This document shows, one piece after another, positions 28,239 to 37,031 of a stretch of 64,000 nt of DNA. The DNA lies in assembly GCF_900112585.1 (NCBI RefSeq), contig NZ_FOLY01000001.1, positions 496,001 through 560,000 of the forward strand, read 5' to 3'. Origin of the DNA: Kushneria avicenniae. GTDB taxonomy: Bacteria > Pseudomonadota > Gammaproteobacteria > Pseudomonadales > Halomonadaceae. The notes beneath the pieces were generated by a model. The model made no database searches. It saw only the letters and a program-made list of their open reading frames with translations, and had not been told where the DNA came from. Numbering within the stretch: the stretch's first letter is position 1; every line of letters starts with the position of its first letter. The position numbers and the translations under genes are program-made.

Positions 28239-29432
28239 TCACCCTGGCACACGACAGCGATAAAGACCCTGAAAGGTCAGCAAGAGCAGTCCGCCGGCGC
28301 CCAGAAGGCCTGTCAGGGCCAGTATCCACTGAGGGGAAACCGGCAGTGAGGTCAAAAGCGACGCCATGAGTGCCCCGCCGCCCATCTGGCAGCATCCGGC
28401 CAGTGACGAGGCAAGGCCTGCCCGGTCGGCGTAGGGCTCGAGCGCCAGACTCAGGGCCGCCCCGAGCGTCAACGAAAAACCGGTCACCATGACGGCGTTG
28501 GGCAGCATGAACGTGGCCACACCCGAACCCACCAGCGTGTAGAGAACGCCATGTGCGCAGCCGCCGGCTACCATGATGGCAAGCCCGGTGCGAATGGCAT
28601 TGTGTTGCCCCATTCGAGCCATGATACCCGGTGCCAGAAAATAGGCGATCACATTGATGGCGGCCACGGTGCCAAACCAGGCGCCAAAGGCGAGCTCACT
28701 CAATCCGGCCCGGTCAATCAGCAGTATGGGCGCCGTGGTGACATAGATCAGAATGACCGTCATGCCGGTCATGGCGATCAGGGCGTGAAAGATGAAGTGT
28801 CCATCGCGCAGGATACTCACTACATCCCGACCATAATCCGACCAGCGCTGCTGGCGCCTGTTGAGCGGCCTTGTCTCTTCAAGCCCCCAGAGGCAGAACA
28901 GGGTCACGCCGAGCGCAAAGACCACCATGAAGACAAAGCTGGCGCGCCAGTGCCAGTAGGCAGCCAGAACGCTCCCCAGCAGCGGCGCCAGCGCCGGCAC
29001 CACACAGACGGCCGCGTTCAGGAAACTGTAGATTCCCGCCCGACGCTCGCCTTCAAAGCGGTCACGCACGCAGGAAAAAGCGACAACGGTGGCCATGGAG
29101 GCGCCCAGTCCCTGCAGGAGTCGACCGGCATAAAAAAGACCGATGTGCTCGGCGAACAGACACAGTGCGCCCGCCATTGCATAAAGAGATGCCCCTGCAA
29201 GGGCCATCGGCCGTCGTCCGAGCGCATCGACCAGCGGACCGGCCAGCAACTGCCCTGCCCCCATGCTGATCAGATACAACGTGATGGACCACTTGATGCC
29301 CGCCGTCTCCAGTGCAAAATCCTGCGCCAGCATGGGTAGCGAGGGCAGAAAGATATCGACTCCCATGGGTGTCAGCACAATCAGTGCCATCATCATGGCG
29401 ATCAGACGGCGGCTGCCGGATAAATGACCCAT
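28239..29432 (-). CDS. MFS drug transporter, Bcr/CflA family
   Basis: The protein has 397 residues and 12 predicted helices. MGVDIFLPSLP in helix 1, GQLLAGPLVDALGRRP in the loop 2-3 motif A, and GLGASMATVVAFSCVRD in motif C are hallmarks of the Bcr/CflA proton-driven exporters. Likely substrates are drugs or small metabolites. It is divergent from the FNT channel gene. Confidence 0.86.
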   Translation of the reverse strand: MGHLSGSRRLIAMMMALIVLTPMGVDIFLPSLPMLAQDFALETAGIKWSITLYLISMGAGQLLAGPLVDALGRRPMALAGASLYAMAGALCLFAEHIGLFYAGRLLQGLGASMATVVAFSCVRDRFEGERRAGIYSFLNAAVCVVPALAPLLGSVLAAYWHWRASFVFMVVFALGVTLFCLWGLEETRPLNRRQQRWSDYGRDVVSILRDGHFIFHALIAMTGMTVILIYVTTAPILLIDRAGLSELAFGAWFGTVAAINVIAYFLAPGIMARMGQHNAIRTGLAIMVAGGCAHGVLYTLVGSGVATFMLPNAVMVTGFSLTLGAALSLALEPYADRAGLASSLAGCCQMGGGALMASLLTSLPVSPQWILALTGLLGAGGLLLLTFQGLYRCRVPG

Positions 29433-29562
29433 TTTCAGACTCTTTTATATACGAGCCGGCACTGTACAGCCTGCCCGCAACGCGGCCAACACGCCCTGTT
29501 GATTTACCATCGGCCCGGCTACGCTAGATTTATCGATTAACGCAATAACAACAGGCACGTAT

Positions 29563-30576
29563 ATGAGCCATGATTCGAGCAAGCACGCAGAAGATGATTT
29601 TGAAGGCGGTCTGGACAGTGAGACGGCCCAGCAGGAACAGCAGGAGACCACCTCCGAGAAGGAATCGCAGCCACAGGGTGAAAAAAGCGAAAGCGAACAG
29701 GCCCGCGAACTTCCCTCTCAGGCCGCCGCCGTCCACCAGCGTCTGCGCAAGGACGGCCAGAAGGAGTTGTCTCGCGACTCCATGGCGCTTTTATGGTCCG
29801 CCATCGCCGCCGGTATCTCAATGAGCTTTTCGATGGTGGCGCGCGGTCTCATGCATGCCCAGCTGCCGGACAACGGCGCCGGCTTCATGATTGAATGCCT
29901 GGGCTACACGATCGGCTTTATCGTGGTGATTCTGGCCCGCCAGCAGCTGTTTACCGAAAACACCGTGACAGCCGTTTTGCCGGTCATGAGCCACCCGACC
30001 CTGGCCAATTTTGGCGCCCTGGGTCGCCTGTGGGGCGTGGTGCTGTTCGGAAACATGGTGGGTGCAGCGCTTTCAGCGGCCACGTTTCTGAACATGCCAA
30101 TGTTCGATCCGTCCACACATGAGGCTTTCATTGCGCTGGGCGAGCATCTCATGGATAAATCGCCCTTTGAGATGTTTTCAAGTGCCATTCTGGCCGGTTG
30201 GATGATTGCCACTCTGGTCTGGCTGATACCGGCAGCGGATCAGGCCAAGGTATGGATCATCCTGATCATTACCTATGTCATGGCCATTGGTGGTTTTGCG
30301 CACATTGTCGTTGGTGCCAGTGAGATGTTTTACATGGTGTTTTCAGGCAATGCCGACTGGAGTGACTTCCTTTTCCGCTTCGGTCTACCGACGCTGGCCG
30401 GCAACGTGGTCGGCGGCACCTTCATCTTTTCCCTCATCAGCCATGCCCAGATTCGTGGTGATCTGGAAGCCCAGAAGGATCACAAGCAGGGCCTGATCCA
30501 AAGACGCCACAAATCGCAGGCGAAGCATCCCAAGGGCGGGAAGACGCCGTCGCAAAAGCGTGACGAGACGTCATGA
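29563..30576 (+). CDS. Formate/nitrite transporter (FNT) family protein, YfdC-like
   Basis: The protein has 337 residues. About 70 N-terminal residues are Glu/Gln-rich and soluble; six membrane helices follow. FNT-type features are ARQQLFTENTVTAVLPVM and WSDFLFRFGLPTLAGNVVGG. YfdC-type members are divergent from FocA and NirC and their substrate is not established. The C-terminal tail is basic. The stop overlaps the start of the secreted protein gene by 4 bp. Confidence 0.86.
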   Translation: MSHDSSKHAEDDFEGGLDSETAQQEQQETTSEKESQPQGEKSESEQARELPSQAAAVHQRLRKDGQKELSRDSMALLWSAIAAGISMSFSMVARGLMHAQLPDNGAGFMIECLGYTIGFIVVILARQQLFTENTVTAVLPVMSHPTLANFGALGRLWGVVLFGNMVGAALSAATFLNMPMFDPSTHEAFIALGEHLMDKSPFEMFSSAILAGWMIATLVWLIPAADQAKVWIILIITYVMAIGGFAHIVVGASEMFYMVFSGNADWSDFLFRFGLPTLAGNVVGGTFIFSLISHAQIRGDLEAQKDHKQGLIQRRHKSQAKHPKGGKTPSQKRDETS

Positions 30577-31166
30577 GCCCGTCAACGCTTCGCGTCATGA
30601 CCATGGCAGTGATCGGGACAGCCCTGTGGGGCTCCCAGGCGGCGCCATCCACCGCACCGCCTCTCTACGAGGATAATCTTTTAAAGCTCAAGACCAGTGA
30701 TCTGGTCAGGACAGACCATTTCGACACCTCCGGATCTGGTGATCCCGGCTGGAGCACCCTGAGCGATAATCCCGAGGCAGGTCGGCGCCTTGTGCTCTTG
30801 AAGCTTCCGGCATCGGATGACACAAGAAGCGGCTGGTGGCTGCTCGGACGCAGCCATGATCCTGACATCGTCGCGCATTGCACCCGACCCGAAACCGGCG
30901 GTCAGGCGCTGACAGGCACGCCGGCAACGATTGATGGTCACCCTTTCACCCATCTTGAAACCAGCGATGCCGGCATGAACCACTATCGACAGGTCAGGGT
31001 CTGGCGCAGCGTCATGGGTGGCAGTTGTCTGTCCATCGAGCACGTGGTTCAGGGCGTTAACGGTGAGGTATTCGATCCGCCGCGCACGCCTGCCTTCTCC
31101 ATTGATGAGGCCATGACGGCGCTCGACAGCACCAATGACGCGCTGATGTTTCATGACAAGGATTAG
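30573..31166 (+). CDS. Secreted protein of unknown function, coupled to the FNT channel
   Basis: The protein has 197 residues with a signal peptide ending near GSQAAP. The mature part has no family I recognise; it contains two cysteines (in AHCTRP and GSCLS) that could form a disulfide in the periplasm. Its ATG overlaps the FNT stop by 4 bp, so it is translationally coupled and may work with that channel. It precedes nfo by 78 bp. Confidence 0.7.
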   Translation: MSPSTLRVMTMAVIGTALWGSQAAPSTAPPLYEDNLLKLKTSDLVRTDHFDTSGSGDPGWSTLSDNPEAGRRLVLLKLPASDDTRSGWWLLGRSHDPDIVAHCTRPETGGQALTGTPATIDGHPFTHLETSDAGMNHYRQVRVWRSVMGGSCLSIEHVVQGVNGEVFDPPRTPAFSIDEAMTALDSTNDALMFHDKD

Positions 31167-31244
31167 GCCTTGCTCGGGCTGTCATGGAGCTCTATCGCAG
31201 CGACTGTCATAATACGCCGTTTACGCTCTGGAACCGATCGCGAT

Positions 31245-32099
31245 ATGCATTACATTGGAGCACACGTCAGCGCCGCCGGCGGCGTTGATCAGGCCGTCAA
31301 GCGCGCGGTGGACATTGGGGCCAACGCTTTTGCCCTCTTCACCAAAAACCAGCGCCAGTGGAAGGCCAAACCGCTGGACGATAAAGTGATCGCTGCTTTT
31401 AAAACGGCGTGCCAACACTACGGTTTTGAGCCCGGCCAGATCCTTCCCCATGACAGCTATCTGATTAACCTGGGCCATCCGGAAGCCGAGGGGCTGGCCA
31501 AATCACGTGCTGCCTTTCTTGATGAGATGCAGCGCTGTGAGCAGCTGGGCCTGACTCTGCTCAATTTTCATCCGGGCAGCCATCTGCGCAGGATCAGTGA
31601 AAGCGAGTGCCTGAAGATTATTGCCGAGTCGATCAACGAAGCGCTGTCCCAAACCCGTGGCGTGACCGCCGTGATCGAAAATACGGCCGGTCAGGGCAGC
31701 AATCTGGGCTATCGTTTCGAACAGCTGGCCGAGATCATCGAGCAGGTCGATGACAAGTCGCGCGTGGGCGTCTGCATTGATACCTGCCACGCCTTTGCCG
31801 GCGGCTATGACCTGCGCACCGACGCCTCCACCCGTGCCGTACTCGATGAGTTTGAAGCCGTGGTCGGCTTTGACTATCTGCGCGGCATGCACCTCAACGA
31901 TGCCAAAAGCACGCTGGGCAGCCGCGTGGACCGCCACCACAGCCTGGGCGAGGGCAATATCGGCAGTGAAGGCTTTACTACCCTCATGCAGGACCGTCGA
32001 ATTGACGGTATCCCCATGATTCTCGAGACCGTCGAGCCTGCCATCTGGGATCAGGAAATTGCCTGGCTGCGTGCGCAGGCCAATGCCGCCGGCAACTGA
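31245..32099 (+). CDS. nfo: Endonuclease IV (AP endonuclease)
   Basis: The protein has 284 residues from the ATG giving [18 protein letters not shown]; a longer frame from 31170 is not needed. Zinc-site motifs are [43 protein letters not shown] and [10 protein letters not shown]. It cleaves 5-prime to abasic sites in base-excision repair. Length equals that of E. coli Nfo. It is followed after 29 bp by a small membrane protein gene. Confidence 0.95.
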   Translation: MHYIGAHVSAAGGVDQAVKRAVDIGANAFALFTKNQRQWKAKPLDDKVIAAFKTACQHYGFEPGQILPHDSYLINLGHPEAEGLAKSRAAFLDEMQRCEQLGLTLLNFHPGSHLRRISESECLKIIAESINEALSQTRGVTAVIENTAGQGSNLGYRFEQLAEIIEQVDDKSRVGVCIDTCHAFAGGYDLRTDASTRAVLDEFEAVVGFDYLRGMHLNDAKSTLGSRVDRHHSLGEGNIGSEGFTTLMQDRRIDGIPMILETVEPAIWDQEIAWLRAQANAAGN

Positions 32100-32128
32100 C
32101 ACCTCTTATCTTCAGCGGAAACTTCATC

Positions 32129-32422
32129 ATGCAGTCAGACGGTTTTTTCAGCTGGGTCGGCGAAACGCTGGGCAACATCATCCGGGCCATCGTCGAATTT
32201 CTGGCCTCCATCTTTGCCAACCTGTCTGGCGCCATGGGCGGCTTCATCGACGGCCTTACCCGCTCGCTTGGCATCAGCCCTTCCATGTTCAGCCTTGCCA
32301 TTCTGATCATCGGCCTGTTGCTGCTGGTCAACGGCGTTCGCGCCCTGCTGCGCGGCGGCATTATTGGCGGTCTGATCTGGCTGGTGCTCGGCCTTCTGGT
32401 GCTGTCCTGGCTGATTCCCTGA
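32129..32422 (+). CDS. Small membrane protein of unknown function
   Basis: The protein has 97 residues. An amphipathic N-terminal half (FFSWVGETLGNIIRAIVEFL) is followed by two hydrophobic segments, the second rich in Gly and Leu. I recognise no family. It probably shares the nfo transcript (29-bp gap). Confidence 0.6.
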   Translation: MQSDGFFSWVGETLGNIIRAIVEFLASIFANLSGAMGGFIDGLTRSLGISPSMFSLAILIIGLLLLVNGVRALLRGGIIGGLIWLVLGLLVLSWLIP

Positions 32423-32522
32423 CGTCGTCGCACTCAAGCTGATCCTGACATCGCCGATAAGAACTTCCTGATCATTCATGGCACCGGCCGACCAGAGCTG
32501 CGCCATCAAGGGAAGGGAACCG

Positions 32523-33179
32523 ATGTCATCAAGGGTCTGGGGAATCATCTGCCTGGCAGCCACACTCAGTGGCTGCTTTCAAGTCAATACGTCTCAGGCT
32601 CCGATGGCGACCACCTGGGAGATGAGCGAGCAGCAGCGCATGCAGGCCGCTCATCACTGGGAGGTGCTGGCACGCAACGAAGCCCGCGGCATCATGACCA
32701 ACCAGCGCCTTCGCAGCCGCCCGCTCTATGTGTTCTCACCGCAGCAGGGCACGCCTTTTGAGCGCGGCTACCATTCGCTGCTGGAAAGCCAGCTGGTACA
32801 GCAGGGGGCGCTTGTCAGCACGCAGCCCGAAGGCGCCGTGATCATCAGCCCAACGGTTCAGGTCGTCACGCACAGCGACCGCGACAGCATCCGTCGCCCG
32901 CCGGGTACCTTTACCTTTCTCGCCGCGGGCATTGCATGGGCCTTCCAGCCGCTCAAGCACTGGTCAGAACCTGCTCTGGCTCTGATCCCAGGCGCTGCAA
33001 TGCTTGATGCCTTCGGCGGCAACATCACCGAGGTGGGCAACACCGAAGTGATCATTACCACCCGAGCGAGTGAATTCGATACGTTGCTGTACTCCTCCTC
33101 CAACATTTATTACATCAATGCCGGCGACAGCAATCATTATGAAAGCCGGAACGGACTGAGGGTGTCATCGCAATGGTAA
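32523..33179 (+). CDS. Lipoprotein of unknown function, partner of the FlgO-like protein
   Basis: The protein has 218 residues from the ATG at 32523, preceded by AAGGGAA. The signal peptide ends with lipobox LSGC, so Cys18 is lipidated. The mature part has VIISPTVQVVT and a moderately hydrophobic Gly/Ala segment (FTFLAAGIAWAF). No family is recognised. It overlaps the FlgO-like gene by 7 bp, indicating a shared role at the outer membrane. Confidence 0.75.
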   Translation: MSSRVWGIICLAATLSGCFQVNTSQAPMATTWEMSEQQRMQAAHHWEVLARNEARGIMTNQRLRSRPLYVFSPQQGTPFERGYHSLLESQLVQQGALVSTQPEGAVIISPTVQVVTHSDRDSIRRPPGTFTFLAAGIAWAFQPLKHWSEPALALIPGAAMLDAFGGNITEVGNTEVIITTRASEFDTLLYSSSNIYYINAGDSNHYESRNGLRVSSQW

Positions 33180-33727
33180 GCCAACCACTTTTCCGCCTTG
33201 GCCTCGCGGTCATGCTGCTGCTCTCCATGCTGATGACAGGCTGCTCTGCCCTGCCGGGACAACACCGCGTCCCCGAACGCCCGACACTGCTGTCTCAGGT
33301 CGACACCGCCGCCGAACGGCTGGTCAAAAGCGCTCGTGGCCGACTGACTCAAAGCGATACCATCATCGCGACAACCTTCGTGGACGTCGATCAGCTGGCG
33401 CGCTCCTCCACGCTGGGCCGCTCCCTGACAGAGGCCATGACTTCCCGGCTGGTCGAGCAGGGCCTTAACGTGATCGAGGTCAAGCTGCGCGACAGCCTGT
33501 ATATCGAGGAGTATACCGGCGAAATGATCCTGTCCCGTAACGTACAGCGTCTGGGCAACAACTATAACGCCAGCGCGGTGCTGCTGGGCACCTATGCCGT
33601 GGCTCGCGGTGAAGTGCTGGTCAATGCCCGGCTGGTGCGTCTTGCCGATCAGCTGGTGCTGGGTGCGACCAGCTTCCGGGTCCCCATTGATGCCGATGTA
33701 CAGATGCTGCTGGCCTCGCCCTACTGA
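33173..33727 (+). CDS. FlgO-domain outer-membrane lipoprotein
   Basis: The protein has 184 residues. Lipobox MTGC gives lipidated Cys24. The FlgO pattern is clear: ATTFVDVDQLARSSTLGRSLTEAM, then GLNVIEVKLRDSLY and a final ASAVLLGTYAVARGEVLVNARLVRLAD. In Vibrio FlgO supports flagellar outer-membrane rings, but no flagellar gene is near here, so a more general envelope role is possible. A strong terminator follows. Confidence 0.82.
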   Translation: MVSQPLFRLGLAVMLLLSMLMTGCSALPGQHRVPERPTLLSQVDTAAERLVKSARGRLTQSDTIIATTFVDVDQLARSSTLGRSLTEAMTSRLVEQGLNVIEVKLRDSLYIEEYTGEMILSRNVQRLGNNYNASAVLLGTYAVARGEVLVNARLVRLADQLVLGATSFRVPIDADVQMLLASPY

Positions 33728-33757
33728 GGCCGAAGCGACCGCCAGGGCATCATGTGT

Positions 33758-33793
33758 AAAAGGCCTGTTGCCGACGTGGCAACAGGCCTTTTT
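33758..33793. terminator. Bidirectional terminator between the FlgO-like gene and leuA
   Basis: AGGCCTGTTGCC pairs with GGCAACAGGCCT around GACGT, with A-run before and T-run after. It serves both convergent genes. Confidence 0.9.
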
Positions 33794-33827
33794 GATGTCT
33801 GCCTCTGAAGATAGCGGCAGGGACAGA

Positions 33828-35525
33828 TCAGACGCTGGCGCTGTCGGCGATGCGGGTCAGCCCATCGCTGGCGTCATCGGTTTCCCGATACAGGTTGAGA
33901 CCCGCAATCACGGCCTTGAGCGAGGCGCTGACGGTATCGCTGTCCTCGGCCACGGCGCAGATACGCTGGCCATCCACGTTGAGCTGCACGAAAGCAATGG
34001 CGTTCGCTTCGCTGTCTTCACCCAGCGAATGCTCGCTGTAGTCGAGAATACCGATCTGCTGACCGCTGTAGCGCTGCCAGGCATTCATGAAGGCAGACAT
34101 GGCGCCATTGCCGCTGCCTTCCAGCGTCAGGCGCTCGCCGTTGTGCTCCAGCGTGATCGACAGCCCCTCTTCACTGGCACGTGACAGCCGATAATCGACC
34201 AGCGACAACGGCCCTTCGCGCATGAAGGTCTCAAAAAGCAGTCGACGAATGGATTCACTGGAAAGCTCGCCGCTCAGGCGCTCGCTCTCCTTTTGAACAT
34301 ACGGCGCCAGCGCCAGCATCATCCAGCGCGGCAGGCTGATGCCGTAATCACGTTCCAGCAAAAAGGCCATGCCACCCTTGCCGGACTGGCTGTTGACCCG
34401 GATGACGGCCTGATAGTCGCGGCCGATATCGCGCGGGTCGATCGGCAGATAGGCCACCTGCCAGGGCTCGTTGTCCCCCTGCTTCTTGAGCGACTTGCGA
34501 ATGGCGTCCTGATGGCTGCCGGAAAAGGCGGTGTAGACCATTTCTCCCACCCATGGATGGCGCGGGTGCATGGTAATGCCCGTGCACTCGGTCACAACCT
34601 GAATGATCTCGTCCGGGCGGGACAGATCCAGGCCCGGGTCGATGCCCTGGCTGTAGAGGTTCATCGCCAGCGTCACGATGTCCATGTTGCCGGTACGCTC
34701 GCCGTTGCCCAGCAGAGTGCCCTCGACGCGATCGGCGCCGGCCAGCAGGGCCAGTTCGGCAGCCGCCACCGCCCCGCCACGGTCATTGTGGGTGTGTACT
34801 GATATGATCACGCTGTCGCGACGGCTGATGTGCTGACAGAAGTATTCGATCTGGTCGGCATGATGATGAGGACCGGCCACTTCCACCGTGTTGGGCAGAT
34901 TCAGAATGCACTTGTGGTCCGGCGTGGGCTGCCAGATATCCATGACCGCTTCACAGATGGCCAGCGAGAAGTCGATTTCGGTGCTGGAAAAGCTTTCCGG
35001 TGAATACTGGAAACGCCAGTCGACCTGCGGATAGCGCGCGGCATGTTCTTTCACCCACTGCGCACCGCTGACCGCGATATTGATGATGCCGTCGCGATCC
35101 ATCTCGAACACACGCTCTCGCTGAGTGGTCGAGGTCGAGTTGTAAAGGTGGATGATGGCCCGCTTGACGCCTGCCAGTGCCTCGAAGGTCTTCTCGATCA
35201 GATGCTCACGACACTGCACCAGCACCGCGATGGTGACATCCTCGGGGATCTGGTCTTCTTCGATCAGCCAGCGCACGAAGTCATAGTCGGGCTGACTGGC
35301 AGACGGGAACCCGACCATGACTTCCTTGATGCCGACCCGGATGATCTGCTTCCAGAAGCGCTTTTTCTGCTCCACGCTCATCGGCTCCAGTAGCGCCTGG
35401 TTGCCATCGCGAAGGTCTTCACTGACCCAGATCGGCGCGGACTCGAGGTCTCGATCAGGCCACTGGCGATTGAAGGCGGGCACGCGCGGCGCCGGGCTGT
35501 ACTTGCGATGATTGAAAGCAGTCAT
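33828..35525 (-). CDS. leuA: 2-Isopropylmalate synthase (long form)
   Basis: The protein has 565 residues and condenses 2-oxoisovalerate with acetyl-CoA, the first leucine-specific step. The catalytic barrel has SEDLRDGNQAL near residue 35 and the metal-binding HTHNDRGG. The C-terminal ~130 residues form the allosteric leucine-binding domain. The start MTAFNHRKYSPAPRVPAF is typical of the actinobacterial/pseudomonad-like long type. A divergent Lrp/AsnC regulator lies 225 bp away and may control it. Confidence 0.95.
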   Translation of the reverse strand: MTAFNHRKYSPAPRVPAFNRQWPDRDLESAPIWVSEDLRDGNQALLEPMSVEQKKRFWKQIIRVGIKEVMVGFPSASQPDYDFVRWLIEEDQIPEDVTIAVLVQCREHLIEKTFEALAGVKRAIIHLYNSTSTTQRERVFEMDRDGIINIAVSGAQWVKEHAARYPQVDWRFQYSPESFSSTEIDFSLAICEAVMDIWQPTPDHKCILNLPNTVEVAGPHHHADQIEYFCQHISRRDSVIISVHTHNDRGGAVAAAELALLAGADRVEGTLLGNGERTGNMDIVTLAMNLYSQGIDPGLDLSRPDEIIQVVTECTGITMHPRHPWVGEMVYTAFSGSHQDAIRKSLKKQGDNEPWQVAYLPIDPRDIGRDYQAVIRVNSQSGKGGMAFLLERDYGISLPRWMMLALAPYVQKESERLSGELSSESIRRLLFETFMREGPLSLVDYRLSRASEEGLSITLEHNGERLTLEGSGNGAMSAFMNAWQRYSGQQIGILDYSEHSLGEDSEANAIAFVQLNVDGQRICAVAEDSDTVSASLKAVIAGLNLYRETDDASDGLTRIADSASV

Positions 35526-35750
35526 GGTTACCTCTGATAAGCGCTGAAGGGATGTTTCATGCCCGGAGAGGGCGTCATTGAAGTCGGCTCTTGTGAAGCG
35601 TCGCCATGAGCCGGATCGGCACTGCTTGTGACAGTGAAGACAGTATAGCGCTGCCGGCCGGGCAGGTCCTTGCGATTATCGAGGTAAAAAGCGACGTATA
35701 CGCAATATAATGCCAGAATAAACGTATATTTTGACACAAGGAACCATTCA

Positions 35751-36251
35751 ATGACGCAAATCCAGACCGGTATTGCGCTGGATCGCTATGACCGACATAT
35801 CCTTGAAATACTGCAGGCCGATGGCCGCATCAGTAATCAGGCGCTGGCCGATCGGGTCGGCCTGTCGCCATCCCCGTGTCTGAGACGGGTACGTGCGCTG
35901 GAGGAAAGCGGCCTGATCACCGGCTATCAGGCTCAGGTCGATGCCCGCCGGCTGGGTTATCGGCTGATGGCGCTGGTCCATATCTCCATGGACCGCCATA
36001 CGCCCGAGCGCTTTGCCAATTTTGAACAGAAGGTGGCCGCCCTGCCCGAAGTGATCGAGTGCCTGATGATTACCGGGCAGGAGGTCGACTATCAGCTCAA
36101 GATTCGCGTCGAGGACATGGACGACTACCAGCGCCTGCTGCTGGAGCACATCACCCCCATCGAGGGCGTCACCGGCGTCCATTCCAACTTCGTGCTGCGC
36201 CCGGTGTTTAGCAACCGCCCCATCTCTACCAGTCTTGTCACCTCGCATTGA
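35751..36251 (+). CDS. Lrp/AsnC-family transcriptional regulator
   Basis: The protein has 166 residues. The N-terminal HTH is LDRYDRHILEILQADGRISNQALADRVGLSPSPCLRRV-like (about residues 9-46), followed by the AsnC ligand-binding domain with CLMITGQEVDYQLKI. The close fit to Lrp and the divergent position next to leuA suggest an amino-acid-responsive role, possibly at leuA; that link is inference. Confidence 0.9.
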   Translation: MTQIQTGIALDRYDRHILEILQADGRISNQALADRVGLSPSPCLRRVRALEESGLITGYQAQVDARRLGYRLMALVHISMDRHTPERFANFEQKVAALPEVIECLMITGQEVDYQLKIRVEDMDDYQRLLLEHITPIEGVTGVHSNFVLRPVFSNRPISTSLVTSH

Positions 36252-36391
36252 ATCTGGCGACAGTGGCACTCACCCGGCCTCTGCATACAGCGGGATGCTT
36301 TATAAAATGCGCTTCAGGGCTTAGTGTGTAGCGCTTCGGGTAATGCCTTGTGGTGCAATGCCCGTCCCGTCATTTACAGGAGAGACTGCAC

Positions 36392-36934
36392 ATGCTGTTA
36401 CGCCGTATGTCGATCTCAGGGATTTTTGCCCTGGTGGCGACACTGTTTTCTGTCTACATGGTGCCCGTGGCGCACGCTCAATCTCAGGTGCAGCCACAAA
36501 ACGCCCCCGATGCCGATATCAAGCAGTTCAGGGACTGGGAAGTGCGCTGCCCGAAAGGCAGCGGTAATAACACACGCTGCACCATGACGCAGCTGGTCAA
36601 CAAGCCGGGCAGCGATCGTCCCGTCATGCGGGTGGTCGTGGCCTATCCGCCGCAGAGCAGCGATCCGGTCATGGTCTTTCTCCTGCCGCTGGGCGTACGT
36701 CTTGCCCCCGGCATGCAGCTGCAGGTCGATAACGGCGAAGAAATTCCCTTTCCCTATCAGGTCTGCATGGACGATGCCTGCCGCGCCGACCTGCCCCTGC
36801 AGGGCCAGCTGCTCAGTCAGCTACGTGGCGGCAGCAAGGCAACGGTCAGCCTGTTTGATCCCAACGGTCAGCGTCTGGACACCAACATCTCCCTGCTGGG
36901 CTTTACCGACGCCTCGCGTGCCATCGCACCCTGA
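36392..36934 (+). CDS. Invasion-associated locus B (IalB)-family secreted protein
   Basis: The protein has 180 residues from the ATG at 36392, with AGGAGA upstream. A signal peptide ends VAHAQ. The mature domain begins FRDWEVRCPK and contains paired cysteines (VRCPK..TRCTM and QVCMDDACRAD), the IalB pattern. Members are periplasmic; the name comes from Bartonella, but in free-living bacteria the role is unknown. Monocistronic with a terminator. Confidence 0.84.
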   Translation: MLLRRMSISGIFALVATLFSVYMVPVAHAQSQVQPQNAPDADIKQFRDWEVRCPKGSGNNTRCTMTQLVNKPGSDRPVMRVVVAYPPQSSDPVMVFLLPLGVRLAPGMQLQVDNGEEIPFPYQVCMDDACRADLPLQGQLLSQLRGGSKATVSLFDPNGQRLDTNISLLGFTDASRAIAP

Positions 36935-36984
36935 ATCGTTGCAGACCGTCATGAGGTCCTGATACGCCGGTCTCCGGCATCCAG

Positions 36985-37011
36985 AAACGGCGCCCCGAGG
37001 GGCGCCGTTTT
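36985..37011. terminator. Bidirectional terminator between the IalB-like gene and pepN
   Basis: AAACGGCGCCCC and GGGGCGCCGTTT flank GA. It forms a 12-bp stem with T-run on both strands. Confidence 0.85.
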
Positions 37012-37031
37012 GCATGGCAGCTCAGACGGTC

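Noticed and set aside
35528-35737. Possible leader peptide upstream of leuA
   Set aside because: It has no run of leucine codons and no paired attenuator/terminator hairpins, and it overlaps the expected leuA and lrp promoters.
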